Source: Proteiniphilum sp. UBA4977
Lineage (GTDB): Bacteria; Bacteroidota; Bacteroidia; Bacteroidales; Dysgonomonadaceae
DNA: 64,000 nt
Reading direction: 5' to 3'
NCBI GenBank assembly: GCA_002398565.1
Contig: DGZP01000078.1
Span: 1-64,000, forward strand
Shown here: in pieces, positions 17,282 through 27,743 of the stretch
How the letters are laid out: each line of letters starts with the position of its first letter
Numbering within the stretch: position 1 is the stretch's first letter
Made by a program: the position numbers and the translations under genes
Notes under the pieces: model-generated
The model's input: the letters and a program-made list of their open reading frames with translations, nothing else
What the model was told of the DNA's origin: nothing
The model's database searches: none

Positions 17282-18297
17282 TTGTACAATTTTATTTGTG
17301 AAAATTTGGTGATGATCAGAGTAAAGATACCGGCCACCAGCAACCAAAAGAGCTGACGGCCTCTTCTCATAAGAGTTACCACCAGCCATATCTCATTATT
17401 CACAATGCCAATGGCATCGAGCATTACCTTGTTGCCGTACTCTTCCACTCCAATTTGTCCTGGTACTATGGCACCTACTGTCTTAAATATGATGACACCC
17501 ATTTCTACTGTGACCGCTTTGATAATTGAAACATCGAGTCCCATCATGCTCAAGACAATATAGAATTCCATCGCACCAAATATCCAGTGTGTTACGCACA
17601 ACATAAAGGCGAAAAGAAACTTTCCCTTGTTTTCCCGAAAAAAAATGGCAGAGGTGTCGTTCATATCATAGACAGAGGTGACAAGGTCATCGGTAATGAA
17701 CGACCAGCCGGTCCTCTTTTTTAATTTTTCCGCACTTTTTCCCAAAAAGAGCCTGGGATGTACCAGTAAACGCAAAACCAGATAAACGAGCAGCATCGCC
17801 ATGACAACAACAATCAGGATAAAAAGGATGTTTTGACCGTTGACAATTTGTCCCACGGTAAGGTACAGCAAGGCCATGATTGCCAGAAAAAGGCCTCCAA
17901 AAATGACCAGTACCCTGTGCAGGAGTATCGAGCTGACACCATGTTTGGTAGATATTCCCTTTTTATTGAGAATAAAAGCCTTCAGACTCTCTCCGGCTAC
18001 AATGCTTGTAGGATTAAAAAGAGAAAGCATCTCACCCACATGCCGGAATATGAATAGCTGGATGAAGGATATTTTTTTTGCTTCGTTGCCCATGCATAGG
18101 TTCCATGCGAGGGTAGATGTAAGATAGGCAAGCAGGGAAGCGGTCAGCACGCCGGCAAACATGCCTGGGGTTTCATTCAGATATGTTTTAAGAGAATTGA
18201 AATCAATAGACGATATAAACCGGATTATCAGAAGGAAGACGGTGATGAGTAACACCGCCAGTAGATATTTCTTGTATTTGTTTATGAAATCGATCAT
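17278..18297 (-). CDS. Lysylphosphatidylglycerol synthase-type membrane protein (PF03706 / UPF0104)
   Basis: 339 residues and about eight membrane helices. It contains FIRFISSIDF early on and the family features HVGEMLSLFNPTSIVAGESLKAFIL and GAIVPGQIGVEEYG. Such proteins resemble the flippase half of MprF and often lie beside glycosyltransferases, where a lipid-flipping or synthesis role is suspected. It lies between two GT4 genes and overlaps the downstream one by 4 bp. Confidence 0.88.
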   Translation of the reverse strand: MIDFINKYKKYLLAVLLITVFLLIIRFISSIDFNSLKTYLNETPGMFAGVLTASLLAYLTSTLAWNLCMGNEAKKISFIQLFIFRHVGEMLSLFNPTSIVAGESLKAFILNKKGISTKHGVSSILLHRVLVIFGGLFLAIMALLYLTVGQIVNGQNILFILIVVVMAMLLVYLVLRLLVHPRLFLGKSAEKLKKRTGWSFITDDLVTSVYDMNDTSAIFFRENKGKFLFAFMLCVTHWIFGAMEFYIVLSMMGLDVSIIKAVTVEMGVIIFKTVGAIVPGQIGVEEYGNKVMLDAIGIVNNEIWLVVTLMRRGRQLFWLLVAGIFTLIITKFSQIKLYK

Positions 18298-18310
18298 TTT
18301 TACTTATCGG

Positions 18311-19579
18311 TTACGATAGAGACAGATCCTTGCCCGACGGCTGTCTCCTGGGTGATTGTCGTGCCAGTTGTTCAATGTCGGAAAAATACACCTTTGCAAG
18401 ATGGTCCCAGCTCAACAGTGAAATGTATTTACTGCCTTCTGCTTTCATACGGTCTCTTAGTCCGGTATCATTCAGCAGAACCCGTATCTTTTCAATGTAG
18501 TCGCGGGCATCGTTGGGCTCACACATAAAACCGGTCACACCGTCCTCGACCAGGGCCTGGGAACCTCCACCTCGTGCAATGACGGGTATGCATCCGCAGG
18601 CCGTTGCTTCCATCACCACATTGCCATATGATTCGGAAATGGAAGGGAAGACAAAGATATCGGCCGATGCATACAGCTTACCGAGCTTGTTCTGGTCGAG
18701 ATGTCCCAGGAAAAAAGCGTTTTTCATTCGTTCCCGTGCTTCTGGTTCTGCTACGCCACTGCCGGCAACAATAAAATTTACATCAAGCTGCTGTGCCTCT
18801 GCTTCGTCATAAATCCCGATCAGTGTTTCAATATTTTTCTCCCATACGATGCGGGAGGCGTATAATAAACAGGGTTTGTCGTTTCCAGTGATACTTCTGA
18901 TGTAAGCGTCATCCCTCCGGCCAGGATTAAACAAACCGGTGTCCAACCCCCTATGCCATTGCTTGAGCCTATTTGCAGTAATGCCGTGCTCTGTCAGCTC
19001 CTTTATCATGAAGTCAGTGGGCACATACACCAGATCGCAACGGTTATAAAATTTTTTGTAAAGACGGGTAATAAACGATTCAGTCACTTTGATCATAAAC
19101 GGTACCATCTTGAAATAATATCGCATATAAGAGATGAAATGAGTATGGTAGACCGACAATATGGGTATTTGCTGTTCTATGGCGTAACGTAGTCCAAAAA
19201 AACCTAGAAATGAAGGAGTGGAGATGTGTATCACATCCGGGCTGAAGTCGTTCAGTATCCGTCTCAGCTTTCTGGATGCAAGACCGGGCAGTGCAGCCCG
19301 GTATGATATATTAAAAGGTACGATAAGAGAGGGGACTCTGATGGTGCGGTATGGAAAGTTGTGCCGGGGAGCCACGCCACAAAAAAAGAGGTACTCAAAC
19401 CGATCATCCGGTATCCTCTGGATGAGTTGATACATTGTCTTGATTGCTCCGTCATAATCCTTTATCAGGATATCCGTGAAAAAGGCCACTTTTATTTTTT
19501 TTACCGATGCGGGCACCTCGTCTTCGGATAATCTTTCCAGATGCATTGATGTCAAAACTTTTGACTTTTTGTACTTCAT
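18311..19579 (-). CDS. Glycosyltransferase family 4
   Basis: 422 residues; an in-frame ATG at 19546 is an alternative start. GT-B fold with VAFFTDILIKDYDGAIKTM at the N-terminus, a donor site with YASRIVWEKNIETLIGIYDEA, and the EX7E motif ESYGNVVMEA. It is similar in type to mannosyl/glucosyltransferases acting on phosphatidylinositol or diacylglycerol, which would fit the flippase-like neighbour 13 bp downstream. The acceptor cannot be deduced. metA lies 27 bp upstream. Confidence 0.9.
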   Translation of the reverse strand: MKYKKSKVLTSMHLERLSEDEVPASVKKIKVAFFTDILIKDYDGAIKTMYQLIQRIPDDRFEYLFFCGVAPRHNFPYRTIRVPSLIVPFNISYRAALPGLASRKLRRILNDFSPDVIHISTPSFLGFFGLRYAIEQQIPILSVYHTHFISYMRYYFKMVPFMIKVTESFITRLYKKFYNRCDLVYVPTDFMIKELTEHGITANRLKQWHRGLDTGLFNPGRRDDAYIRSITGNDKPCLLYASRIVWEKNIETLIGIYDEAEAQQLDVNFIVAGSGVAEPEARERMKNAFFLGHLDQNKLGKLYASADIFVFPSISESYGNVVMEATACGCIPVIARGGGSQALVEDGVTGFMCEPNDARDYIEKIRVLLNDTGLRDRMKAEGSKYISLLSWDHLAKVYFSDIEQLARQSPRRQPSGKDLSLS

Positions 19580-19606
19580 TCTATTCTCAAACCGTGGGAA
19601 TGGCTT

Positions 19607-20542
19607 TCACAGACTCCCCAATTGTGCAATTTCGTGTATGTTGAAAGGTGTTGACTGATAAACGAAATAATTTAACCAGTTTATATATAGCATGTTGGCG
19701 TGTGATCGCCACTGTACCAGCGGAGGCTGTGCAGGATCGTTGTTCCTGTAATAGTTTAGAGGAATCTCCACCGAATCCATTCCTTTTTCCTTATCTCTTA
19801 TATACTCATTGTGCAGTGTCATGGGTGAGTATTCCGAGTGTCCGGTGACATAAAACTCCCTTCCTCCGCGCGAGGAGACAATGTAAACGCCGGCGTCTTC
19901 AGATTCGGAGAGAATGGTGAGCGCCGGGCAACGTTTGATTTCTTCGGCAAGGATGGTTGTATGACGGCTGTGCGGTGCGTAAAAAAGATCGTCGAAGCCA
20001 CGGAAAAGAGGAAAAGAAGGATCGTTGATTGTGTGATTAAATACGCCAAACAACTTTTTCTCCAGAGGATATTTTTGGATGTCATAGAAATGGTATAGGG
20101 CAGCCTGCGCCCCCCAGCAGATATAAAAGGTAGAGGTTACATGCTTGCGCGCCCAGTCGTAAATCTGTGTAAGCTCGTCCCAGTAGTTCACCTCCTCAAA
20201 AGGAAGCATCTCCACCGGTGCGCCGGTGATGATCATGCCATCGTAATAGGAATCCTTTATCTGAGAGAAACCGGTATAGAATGACAACAAATGCTCAATG
20301 GGCGTATTTCTGGGAGTGTGGGTAGTCAGTCCCAGAAACTCAATCTCTATTTGCAAGGGTGAATTGGAGAGCAGCCTGATCAGGTCGGTCTCTGTAGTTA
20401 CCTTGAGTGGCATGAGGTTGAGTATGAGTATTTTGAGCGGGCGTATATCTTGTGTAGAAGCACGCAGATCGTCCATTACGAAAATATGTTCTTTTTTTAA
20501 AATCTCTATCGCAGGCAATCTGTCGGGTATATTTACGGGCAT
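19607..20542 (-). CDS. metA: MetA-type homoserine O-acyltransferase, probably O-acetyltransferase
   Basis: 311 residues, full length and collinear with characterised MetA. The catalytic residues fall at family positions: Cys142 in YICWGAQAAL, and His235 and Glu237 in GHSEYSP. Residue 111 is Glu (TGAPVEMLPFEEV). In the family, Glu at this position goes with acetyl-CoA use and Gly with succinyl-CoA, so O-acetylhomoserine is the predicted product, leading to methionine. It lies downstream of pyrI; whether they are co-transcribed is unclear. The 59-bp upstream gap is too short for a riboswitch. Confidence 0.95.
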   Translation of the reverse strand: MPVNIPDRLPAIEILKKEHIFVMDDLRASTQDIRPLKILILNLMPLKVTTETDLIRLLSNSPLQIEIEFLGLTTHTPRNTPIEHLLSFYTGFSQIKDSYYDGMIITGAPVEMLPFEEVNYWDELTQIYDWARKHVTSTFYICWGAQAALYHFYDIQKYPLEKKLFGVFNHTINDPSFPLFRGFDDLFYAPHSRHTTILAEEIKRCPALTILSESEDAGVYIVSSRGGREFYVTGHSEYSPMTLHNEYIRDKEKGMDSVEIPLNYYRNNDPAQPPLVQWRSHANMLYINWLNYFVYQSTPFNIHEIAQLGSL

Positions 20543-20601
20543 AATTCGATGTTTGTTTTTTGGCTTCAGCCTTCAGCTATCAGCGTTTGTAAACGTATAA
20601 C

Positions 20602-21054
20602 CTAAATCAGTTCAATCTCTTCCTTTCGGATTTTCAGCTCACAGTAGTGACATTGAAGCTCCACCATTTCCTTGTCGACCACATGGAATCGGGTTTTCAT
20701 TGGCTCGTTATTGGTGATGCATTTCGGATTGTTGCACTTCACTATTTCGATGATTTCATCGGGAAGCACCACTTTCTTCTTTTCCACCACCTCGAAGTTC
20801 CGGATAATGTTCAAATTCACGTTCGGGGCTACCAGTGCAATACGATTTATTTCAGCTTCCCTGAAAAACTTGTCGGAGACCTTGATGATTCCCTTCTTTC
20901 CCATCTTGCTGCTCTTCAGATTATTTCCGATAGTAATGCGATTATCCAGTTTCTGAAGCTGAAGCAGAGATACCACTTTGAAAACCGCTTCGGTGGGTAT
21001 GTGATCAATGGCTGTGCCGTTTTCAAGTGCGGCAACCTGCAATTCTTTTCTCAT
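20602..21054 (-). CDS. pyrI: Aspartate carbamoyltransferase regulatory chain
   Basis: 150 residues. The N-terminal allosteric domain ([14 protein letters not shown]) binds nucleotides. The C-terminal zinc domain shows four Cys in [10 protein letters not shown] and then [11 protein letters not shown], which bridge to the catalytic chain. It gives feedback control to pyrimidine synthesis. It follows pyrB after 36 bp, the usual pyrBI order. Confidence 0.97.
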   Translation of the reverse strand: MRKELQVAALENGTAIDHIPTEAVFKVVSLLQLQKLDNRITIGNNLKSSKMGKKGIIKVSDKFFREAEINRIALVAPNVNLNIIRNFEVVEKKKVVLPDEIIEIVKCNNPKCITNNEPMKTRFHVVDKEMVELQCHYCELKIRKEEIELI

Positions 21055-21090
21055 CCTGGTTCAAATTATGATGAAATATTTTCCTTGTCA

Positions 21091-22008
21091 TTAGTCTACA
21101 GTTATTCCCATTAAATCGCAGATGACCGCCTGACGTGTATACATTCCGTTTTTGGCCTGTTGAAAATAGTAGGCTTTTGGATTATCGTCCACATCCTGAC
21201 TGATCTCTTTTACCCTTGGCAGCGGATGAAGTACCTTCAGATTTTTTTTCGAGTCTTCCAGCATATCATTGTGCAACACGTAAATGTTTTTTACCTTCTC
21301 ATACTCCATGAGGTCGGTAAAACGTTCTTTCTGCACACGGGTCATGTAAAGAATATCGGCGCTGTTGATCGATTCCGGAGAGAAATCGGTAAACTCATTA
21401 TAAGCAATTTTCTTCTGGTCACAGAATGCCTTGTATTTATCGGGTATATGCAATTCTTCCGGCGCTACGAAGTTAAAGGTGGGTGAGAAGTGCGACATCC
21501 CCTGTATGAGTGAATGTACGGCTCGTCCATATTTGAGGTCACCCACAATGGTCACCGTGAGGTTCTCGAGCCTGCCTTGTGTTTCGTATATCGTGAAGAG
21601 GTCGAGCATTGTCTGCGTGGGATGCTGATTGGATCCATCGCCAGCGTTGACTACCGGTACGGGAGATATCTCGGAGGCATATCGTGCCGATCCTTCGAGA
21701 TGGTGACGCATGATGATAAGATCGGCATAATTGCTGACCATCATGATGGTATCCTTCAGCGACTCCCCCTTGGTGGAACTACTGGTAGCCGCATCCGAGA
21801 AGCCTATGATACGCCCTCTGAGCCTGTTGACCGCAGTTTCGAAACTCAGGCGGGTGCGGGTGGACGGCTCAAAGAAAAGCGTGGCACATACTTTTCCCTG
21901 CAACAGGTCACGATCGGGTTGTTGTTTAAATCTGGACGCACTTTCAAGGATACGGAAAATATCCTCCCGGCTGTAATCATCAATATTTACCAAACATTTG
22001 GGTTGCAT
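21091..22008 (-). CDS. pyrB: Aspartate carbamoyltransferase catalytic chain
   Basis: 305 residues from the ATG at 22008, chosen to give [16 protein letters not shown]; a start 22 codons upstream is possible but has no family support. The carbamoyl phosphate loop [15 protein letters not shown] and the 80s loop ([12 protein letters not shown]) are intact, as are MRHHLEGSA and HPLPRV. It makes N-carbamoyl-aspartate in the cytoplasm, assembled with PyrI. The carboxynorspermidine synthase gene is 84 bp upstream on the same strand. Confidence 0.97.
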   Translation of the reverse strand: MQPKCLVNIDDYSREDIFRILESASRFKQQPDRDLLQGKVCATLFFEPSTRTRLSFETAVNRLRGRIIGFSDAATSSSTKGESLKDTIMMVSNYADLIIMRHHLEGSARYASEISPVPVVNAGDGSNQHPTQTMLDLFTIYETQGRLENLTVTIVGDLKYGRAVHSLIQGMSHFSPTFNFVAPEELHIPDKYKAFCDQKKIAYNEFTDFSPESINSADILYMTRVQKERFTDLMEYEKVKNIYVLHNDMLEDSKKNLKVLHPLPRVKEISQDVDDNPKAYYFQQAKNGMYTRQAVICDLMGITVD

Positions 22009-22092
22009 GGGTCTGTTTATTTCGTAATGGATATTCTTTTTGATCAATATTGGAAACCCTGCTGTGTGGGGCAAAATCTGGAAAAAGGATCA

Positions 22093-23295
<1,203 letters not shown>

Positions 23296-23378
23296 GTTAA
23301 TTTTTATTTTTCAATGAATCGTTTGTACAAATATACAATGAATCCCCGAATCAGGAGAGAAATAGATTTAAAAAAGGC

Positions 23379-23409
23379 TTTGGAGAAAGCGTTAAAAAGG
23401 TTAACTTTG
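23379..23409 (+). promoter_or_regulatory. Promoter for the mechanosensitive channel gene
   Basis: TTTG (23379-23382), 19 nt, TAACTTTG (23402-23409): the best match to the Bacteroidota consensus in the window. The leader would be about 27 nt. Confidence 0.75.
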
Positions 23410-23442
23410 TAAACATGGTAACCAAAAAAGATCGCCATCCCT

Positions 23443-24735
23443 ATGAATGAAGACAATATTGAACATATATCCCGTTCAACCAATGCTATCAGTGAGTGGT
23501 CAATAGAACTTCTTAAAAATATTGGAGTATCCGATAACTGGGTGAAATATATCAACCTCATTTTTCTTCTATTTGTGGTTGTTTTTCTTGTATTTATAGT
23601 GCAGTACGTTACCCGGATTATTCTTCAGACCATTCTGAATCGCTCGGCCAGGATATCGAAAGCCATTTTTCTGGAGAATCTTTCCAAACGACGTTTCCCT
23701 CATTTTCTGGCAATGATTGTTCCCTTCAGCCTGGTGAAAGGGTCGATATCCATTATTTTTGACCAGTTTCCCAAAACAATGCAGTTCATGGATAAGCTGG
23801 CCGATATCTACCTGATATTTTATGTGATCTGGCTGATTATGTCGGTATTGAATGCCTTATCCGATACGCTGCGTATAAAGCCCAGCCTGAAAGACAAACC
23901 ACTGGACAGCTATGTGCAGGTGGTAAAGATCATCTTTTATATCATCGGATTTATCATTCTTTTTTCAATCCTTACAGGACAGAACCCTACCGCCATCATC
24001 ACCGGCCTTGGTGCAGCCTCTGCCATCCTGATGCTTATCTTTAAAGACACCATCCTGGGTTTTGTGGCCAGCCTGCAGGTCTCGGCGAACGACATGGTAC
24101 GCATCGGCGACTGGATTACCATGCCCAAATATGGTGCCGACGGGGATGTGGTACAGATTACACTTACCACGGTGAAGATCCGTAATTTCGATAAGACCAT
24201 CACCACCATCCCGCCCTATTCTCTTGTTTCAGACTCCTTTCAGAACTGGCGCGGCATGGTTGATACGGGTGGAAGACGTTTAAAAAGATCCGTTTTTGTC
24301 AAGCAATCCACTATCCGTTTTATTCGTGAAGATGAAATTAGGGGACTGGAAAAGATTCAATATATTTCAGATTATATCCGTAAAAGGACAACGGAGATCA
24401 ACGATTATAACAGCCGTACGGGTGCCGATAAGTCGTTACTTATCAATGGCCGGAACCTTACCAACATGGGGCTTTACAGGCATTATATAGATAATTATCT
24501 GCGTCATCATCCCGATGTACACAAAGAAATGCTTTTGATTGTCAGACAGTTGCAGCCCACCTCCAAGGGGTTGCCGCTGGAGCTTTATTTCTTCACTTCC
24601 ACAACAAACTGGGTACGGTATGAAGAGATTGTTTCGGATGTATTTGACCATATTACGGCTGCTGCCGGATATTTCGATCTGGAACTTTACGAAGATCTTT
24701 CTAATCCTGTAACAGCCTCCTTGTTAGATAATTAA
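23443..24735 (+). CDS. MscS-family mechanosensitive channel (YbdG/YnaI-like)
   Basis: 430 residues with about five membrane spans in the first 190 residues. The pore-lining helix and beta domain of MscS follow: ITGLGAASAILMLIFKDTILGFVASLQVSANDMVRIGDWI, in which the small-residue helix and the GDWI turn are diagnostic. The segment TTIPPYSLVSDSFQNWRGM and a long soluble C-terminus indicate the larger YbdG-like branch. It releases solutes on osmotic downshock. It is transcribed alone. Confidence 0.92.
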   Translation: MNEDNIEHISRSTNAISEWSIELLKNIGVSDNWVKYINLIFLLFVVVFLVFIVQYVTRIILQTILNRSARISKAIFLENLSKRRFPHFLAMIVPFSLVKGSISIIFDQFPKTMQFMDKLADIYLIFYVIWLIMSVLNALSDTLRIKPSLKDKPLDSYVQVVKIIFYIIGFIILFSILTGQNPTAIITGLGAASAILMLIFKDTILGFVASLQVSANDMVRIGDWITMPKYGADGDVVQITLTTVKIRNFDKTITTIPPYSLVSDSFQNWRGMVDTGGRRLKRSVFVKQSTIRFIREDEIRGLEKIQYISDYIRKRTTEINDYNSRTGADKSLLINGRNLTNMGLYRHYIDNYLRHHPDVHKEMLLIVRQLQPTSKGLPLELYFFTSTTNWVRYEEIVSDVFDHITAAAGYFDLELYEDLSNPVTASLLDN

Positions 24736-24968
24736 TCGAGGTGTCAGGAACTTCGCATAAAGGAACATCATTACATTCACAAACAGGATTCATCTTCAAA
24801 AGGAGAAATTGAACTTCATTTGAATTTAATTATTTACCTTTGCATTCGAAAACCTGAGTAAGGAAATTAAAAGCAGGTAGATTCAGTATGGAGTATGCAT
24901 AATTATCACAGTTAGTATGGGTTCCGACAGATCCCGACGGATGCATTTCCAATAAGTATAAAGAAAAA
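24736..24968 (+). other. Intergenic leader region with a -7 box for the KAS III-like gene
   Basis: TACCTTTG at 24835-24842 fits TAnnTTTG, with a TTG 23 nt upstream (24809-24811). Transcription from it would give a leader of about 120 nt before the ATG at 24969. No clear terminator for the channel gene and no recognisable riboswitch were seen. Confidence 0.4.
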
Positions 24969-26051
24969 ATGAAAAGATTGTATAGTATTTTTACGGGTAC
25001 GGGCAGTTATGTACCAGCCAGACAAATTAGAAATGATCATTTTCATGCGTACGAGTTTTATGACTCGACGGGAAATAAACTGACCACCCCCAACGAGGAG
25101 ATCACCCGTAAATTTGAAGAGATCACTACCATTGCCGAGCGGCGTTATGCCGGAGATGATCAGGTGACTTCCGACCTGGCCCTCGTGGCTTCAGAGAGAG
25201 CTCTGGAGGCTGCTGGTGTGGACAGGGAGGAGCTTGATTACATCATCTTTGCACATAATTTTGGCGAAACAAAGGTCGATAATGTCCGTATGGATATGTT
25301 GCCGACGATGGCTGCTCGCCTTAAAAGTAAACTGAAAATTGAAAATCCGTCGGCAGTGGCATACGATGTACTTTACGGTTGCCCGGGATGGGTACAGGCG
25401 GTGATTCAGGCCGACTATTACATTCGTTCCGGCGATGCGAAAAAGATTCTGGTCGTGGGTGCAGACGTGTTGTCGCGTGTGGCCGATCCGCACGACCGGG
25501 ACAGCATGATCTATGCCGATGGAGCCGGAGCCGCCATCATGGAGGCCCGCGAGAGCGATGAACCTGTGGGTGTCATAGGCCACAACTCGCGCAGCGACGC
25601 CGTGCATTATGTGAACATGCTGCATATGGGATACTCCTATAATCCCAAACTTGCAGAAAAGAAAGATTATTACCTGAAAATGAATGGCCGTCGTTTGTAT
25701 CAGTACGCACTGGAGAATGTGCCAAAGGCAATCAAGGCTGGCCTCGACAAGCTGAACCTGCATATTTCCAATGTCAGTAAAGTGCTTCTGCACCAGGCAA
25801 ACGGTAAAATGGACGATGCCATTTTGCAACGCCTGTTTAAACTGTATAATATAAATGAGGTGTCTGAAACCATCATGCCCATGACCATCTCATGGCTGGG
25901 TAACTCTTCGGTGGCCACCGTGCCCACACTGCTGGATATCATTACCCGCAAGGAAATGGCGGGTCATGACTTGAAGTCCGGTGATCACGTGGTGCTGGCT
26001 TCCGTAGGTGCCGGAATGAATATCAACAGTATTGTTTACAGGATTCCCTGA
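24969..26051 (+). CDS. 3-oxoacyl-ACP synthase III family protein (KAS III-like)
   Basis: 360 residues, somewhat longer than FabH. The catalytic triad is intact: Cys138 in VLYGCPGWVQA, His275 in LLHQANGKM and Asn312 in WLGNSSVATVP. The ending GDHVVLASVGAGMNINSIVYR is of FabH type. It condenses an acyl starter with malonyl-ACP. The divergent N-terminus (PARQIRNDHFHAYEFYDSTG) separates it from housekeeping FabH and suggests a specialised starter or lipid. A strong terminator follows. Confidence 0.9.
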   Translation: MKRLYSIFTGTGSYVPARQIRNDHFHAYEFYDSTGNKLTTPNEEITRKFEEITTIAERRYAGDDQVTSDLALVASERALEAAGVDREELDYIIFAHNFGETKVDNVRMDMLPTMAARLKSKLKIENPSAVAYDVLYGCPGWVQAVIQADYYIRSGDAKKILVVGADVLSRVADPHDRDSMIYADGAGAAIMEARESDEPVGVIGHNSRSDAVHYVNMLHMGYSYNPKLAEKKDYYLKMNGRRLYQYALENVPKAIKAGLDKLNLHISNVSKVLLHQANGKMDDAILQRLFKLYNINEVSETIMPMTISWLGNSSVATVPTLLDIITRKEMAGHDLKSGDHVVLASVGAGMNINSIVYRIP

Positions 26052-26073
26052 AATACTTTTTACCGGATACTTG

Positions 26074-26106
26074 CCCCTTGCTTACCAGCAGGGGGTTTTT
26101 TATTTT
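26074..26106 (+). terminator. Intrinsic terminator after the KAS III-like gene
   Basis: An 8-bp stem with one T-G wobble, CCCCTTGC (26074-26081) with GCAGGGGG (26088-26095), followed by a T-rich tail. It also abuts the stop codon of the convergent GNAT gene at 26100. Confidence 0.8.
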
Positions 26107-26537
26107 TCCCCGGACAGGTATAGCCTGTAAACATTGGTTTCACGCTGTTCGAAGCCCAGCTTCTGGTATAGCCTGTTGGCGGCTCCCCGTGATGGAGCCG
26201 ATGTAAGATCTACTTTCCGAGCTCCTTTGTCACGGGCAATATGGAGTGCATGACATAATAGGGCAGTGGCAACTCCTTTTCCCCGGAAGCTCTCGTTTAC
26301 GATTACATCTTCAATCCATGCCTTCAAACCGGATGGAATTTGGTAGAAAACGAGTGTGAGTGTTCCCATCACTTCATCACCCTCGGTAGCGACAAAAAGA
26401 TGGGTATTCTCCGAGCGGATCACCCTTTCCAGTTCTTCCAGTGAGGGGTATTCTTTCCTGCCGGTCAGTTGGGGTACCAGTTTGCTGAAAGCACGTGTGA
26501 CGTTTTCATTTACCTGTGTTATTCTGTTGATATCCAT
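26100..26537 (-). CDS. GNAT family N-acetyltransferase
   Basis: 145 residues, one complete GNAT fold. The acetyl-CoA loop is IVNESFRGKGVATALL (R/QxxGxG/A), followed by ARKVDLTSAPSRGAANRLYQKLGFE. The substrate is unknown. It follows the FemAB-like gene by 10 bp, so it is the last gene of the long murein-scavenging cluster; an N-acetylation role on amino sugars or muropeptides is possible but unproven. Confidence 0.9.
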   Translation of the reverse strand: MDINRITQVNENVTRAFSKLVPQLTGRKEYPSLEELERVIRSENTHLFVATEGDEVMGTLTLVFYQIPSGLKAWIEDVIVNESFRGKGVATALLCHALHIARDKGARKVDLTSAPSRGAANRLYQKLGFEQRETNVYRLYLSGEK

Positions 26538-26547
26538 ATGTATCGTT

Positions 26548-27672
26548 TTAGCTTACATGATATCCCTGGCTATTTAATTCCGACGCGCGGAACAGGGTGT
26601 ACAGTTCCTTGTGCAACGGATAATCCCAGCAGCCCAGGCTATGGAAAATATCTCCCCCGAAACCCGATTTAAATTTGTACAATCCATATAAAGGATGTTG
26701 CGGATCGGGGGAAGGAGAAACGCCAAACATGTCGTACTCGGTACACCCTGCTGCCTTCGACCGGCATATTGCCTCCCATTGCAATGCATATGTGGCCATA
26801 AGATTCCGTCCGGCACTGGAAGAGGCACCGTAAAGATAGGATCCCCTGTTTTTTGTGATTACCAGAAACATGGCGGCCAGCGGCCTGCCGTCTTTCTCTG
26901 CTACCAGCAGGCTTACCTCTGCCGGTGAGCGCGTGTCATCCGCGCGGGCGGTCAGCACTGCCTGAAAGTGCTTCATGTCGTTGAGTAGTATGTGATTTCT
27001 GGCTGCCGTCTCCTTGTAAAGTTCATACCAGACATCGATTCCCTCCAGTCCAATTGTTTTTACGATGATTCCTTTGCGACGGGACAAGCCGATGTTGTAT
27101 CGTGTCTTGGGTTTCATTCTTTTGAGAAGGGTATCGGTATCGTATGTCAAATTAAGATAGACTGTATTTGCCGGCAGGATATTTGAAAAGGCTTTTTTGA
27201 AATTCCAATGCTGCGTGTTGAAATTAAAACGGAACTCCTGCGCCGGACTGTCGGGCTCACCTTTCCAGATACCGTGCTCATCGAAGTGATCTTTTTCCTT
27301 GGCCCACCACGATTCCCAACATAGGTCGTATCGGATCAGGATACAGCTTTTGGGGAGATGCGATCGCAAGGATTCGGAAAGTTCCTCCAGAAACATACCC
27401 TGAAACTCATCGGCAGGCTCCAGCTCGGGCCCGTACGGGACATAAGCCACCGAATGGTGTCTGTTTATCTGCTGTAACACAATTAGCAGATCGGAAGAGA
27501 GTGTTGACCGGTCATCGGTTACTCCGTAGAGAGCCGACCTTCTTGAATTAAAATTGACAGCGATGGTGTTTGTGCCCAGTGACTTTTTTACGGCCGACCA
27601 GAATGCAGTTTGCTGTAATATGGGGGTAGCGTAAAGCTCTTCAACCTCTTTTTTATGGACGTTTGATAGCAT
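26548..27672 (-). CDS. FemAB-like peptidoglycan-bridge-type acyltransferase
   Basis: 374 residues with two GNAT-like halves. LPKSCILIRYDLCWESWW and KPKTRYNIGLSRRKGI mark the first half, and LYGASSSAGRNLMATYALQWEAI with YDMFGVSPSPDPQHPLYGLYKFKSGFGG marks the second. The last is the classical FemAB/FmhX ending. Relatives add amino acids from aminoacyl-tRNA to lipid II. It lies 71 bp downstream of the esterase in the murein cluster. A second, more distant FemAB-like gene is at 10864. Confidence 0.88.
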   Translation of the reverse strand: MLSNVHKKEVEELYATPILQQTAFWSAVKKSLGTNTIAVNFNSRRSALYGVTDDRSTLSSDLLIVLQQINRHHSVAYVPYGPELEPADEFQGMFLEELSESLRSHLPKSCILIRYDLCWESWWAKEKDHFDEHGIWKGEPDSPAQEFRFNFNTQHWNFKKAFSNILPANTVYLNLTYDTDTLLKRMKPKTRYNIGLSRRKGIIVKTIGLEGIDVWYELYKETAARNHILLNDMKHFQAVLTARADDTRSPAEVSLLVAEKDGRPLAAMFLVITKNRGSYLYGASSSAGRNLMATYALQWEAICRSKAAGCTEYDMFGVSPSPDPQHPLYGLYKFKSGFGGDIFHSLGCWDYPLHKELYTLFRASELNSQGYHVS

Positions 27673-27743
27673 TTCGTTTTATTTTGACCTGCAAAGATAG
27701 CCGAAATAAACAGTGTAAACAAAAGGAGATCATCGGAATAATA

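Noticed and set aside
20543..20601. A SAM-type riboswitch before metA
   Set aside because: Only 59 bp separate metA from pyrI, and no fitting stem structure is seen.
24880..24968. A structured riboswitch in the KAS III-like leader
   Set aside because: Only a weak TCCG/CGGA pairing was found; there is no recognisable aptamer.
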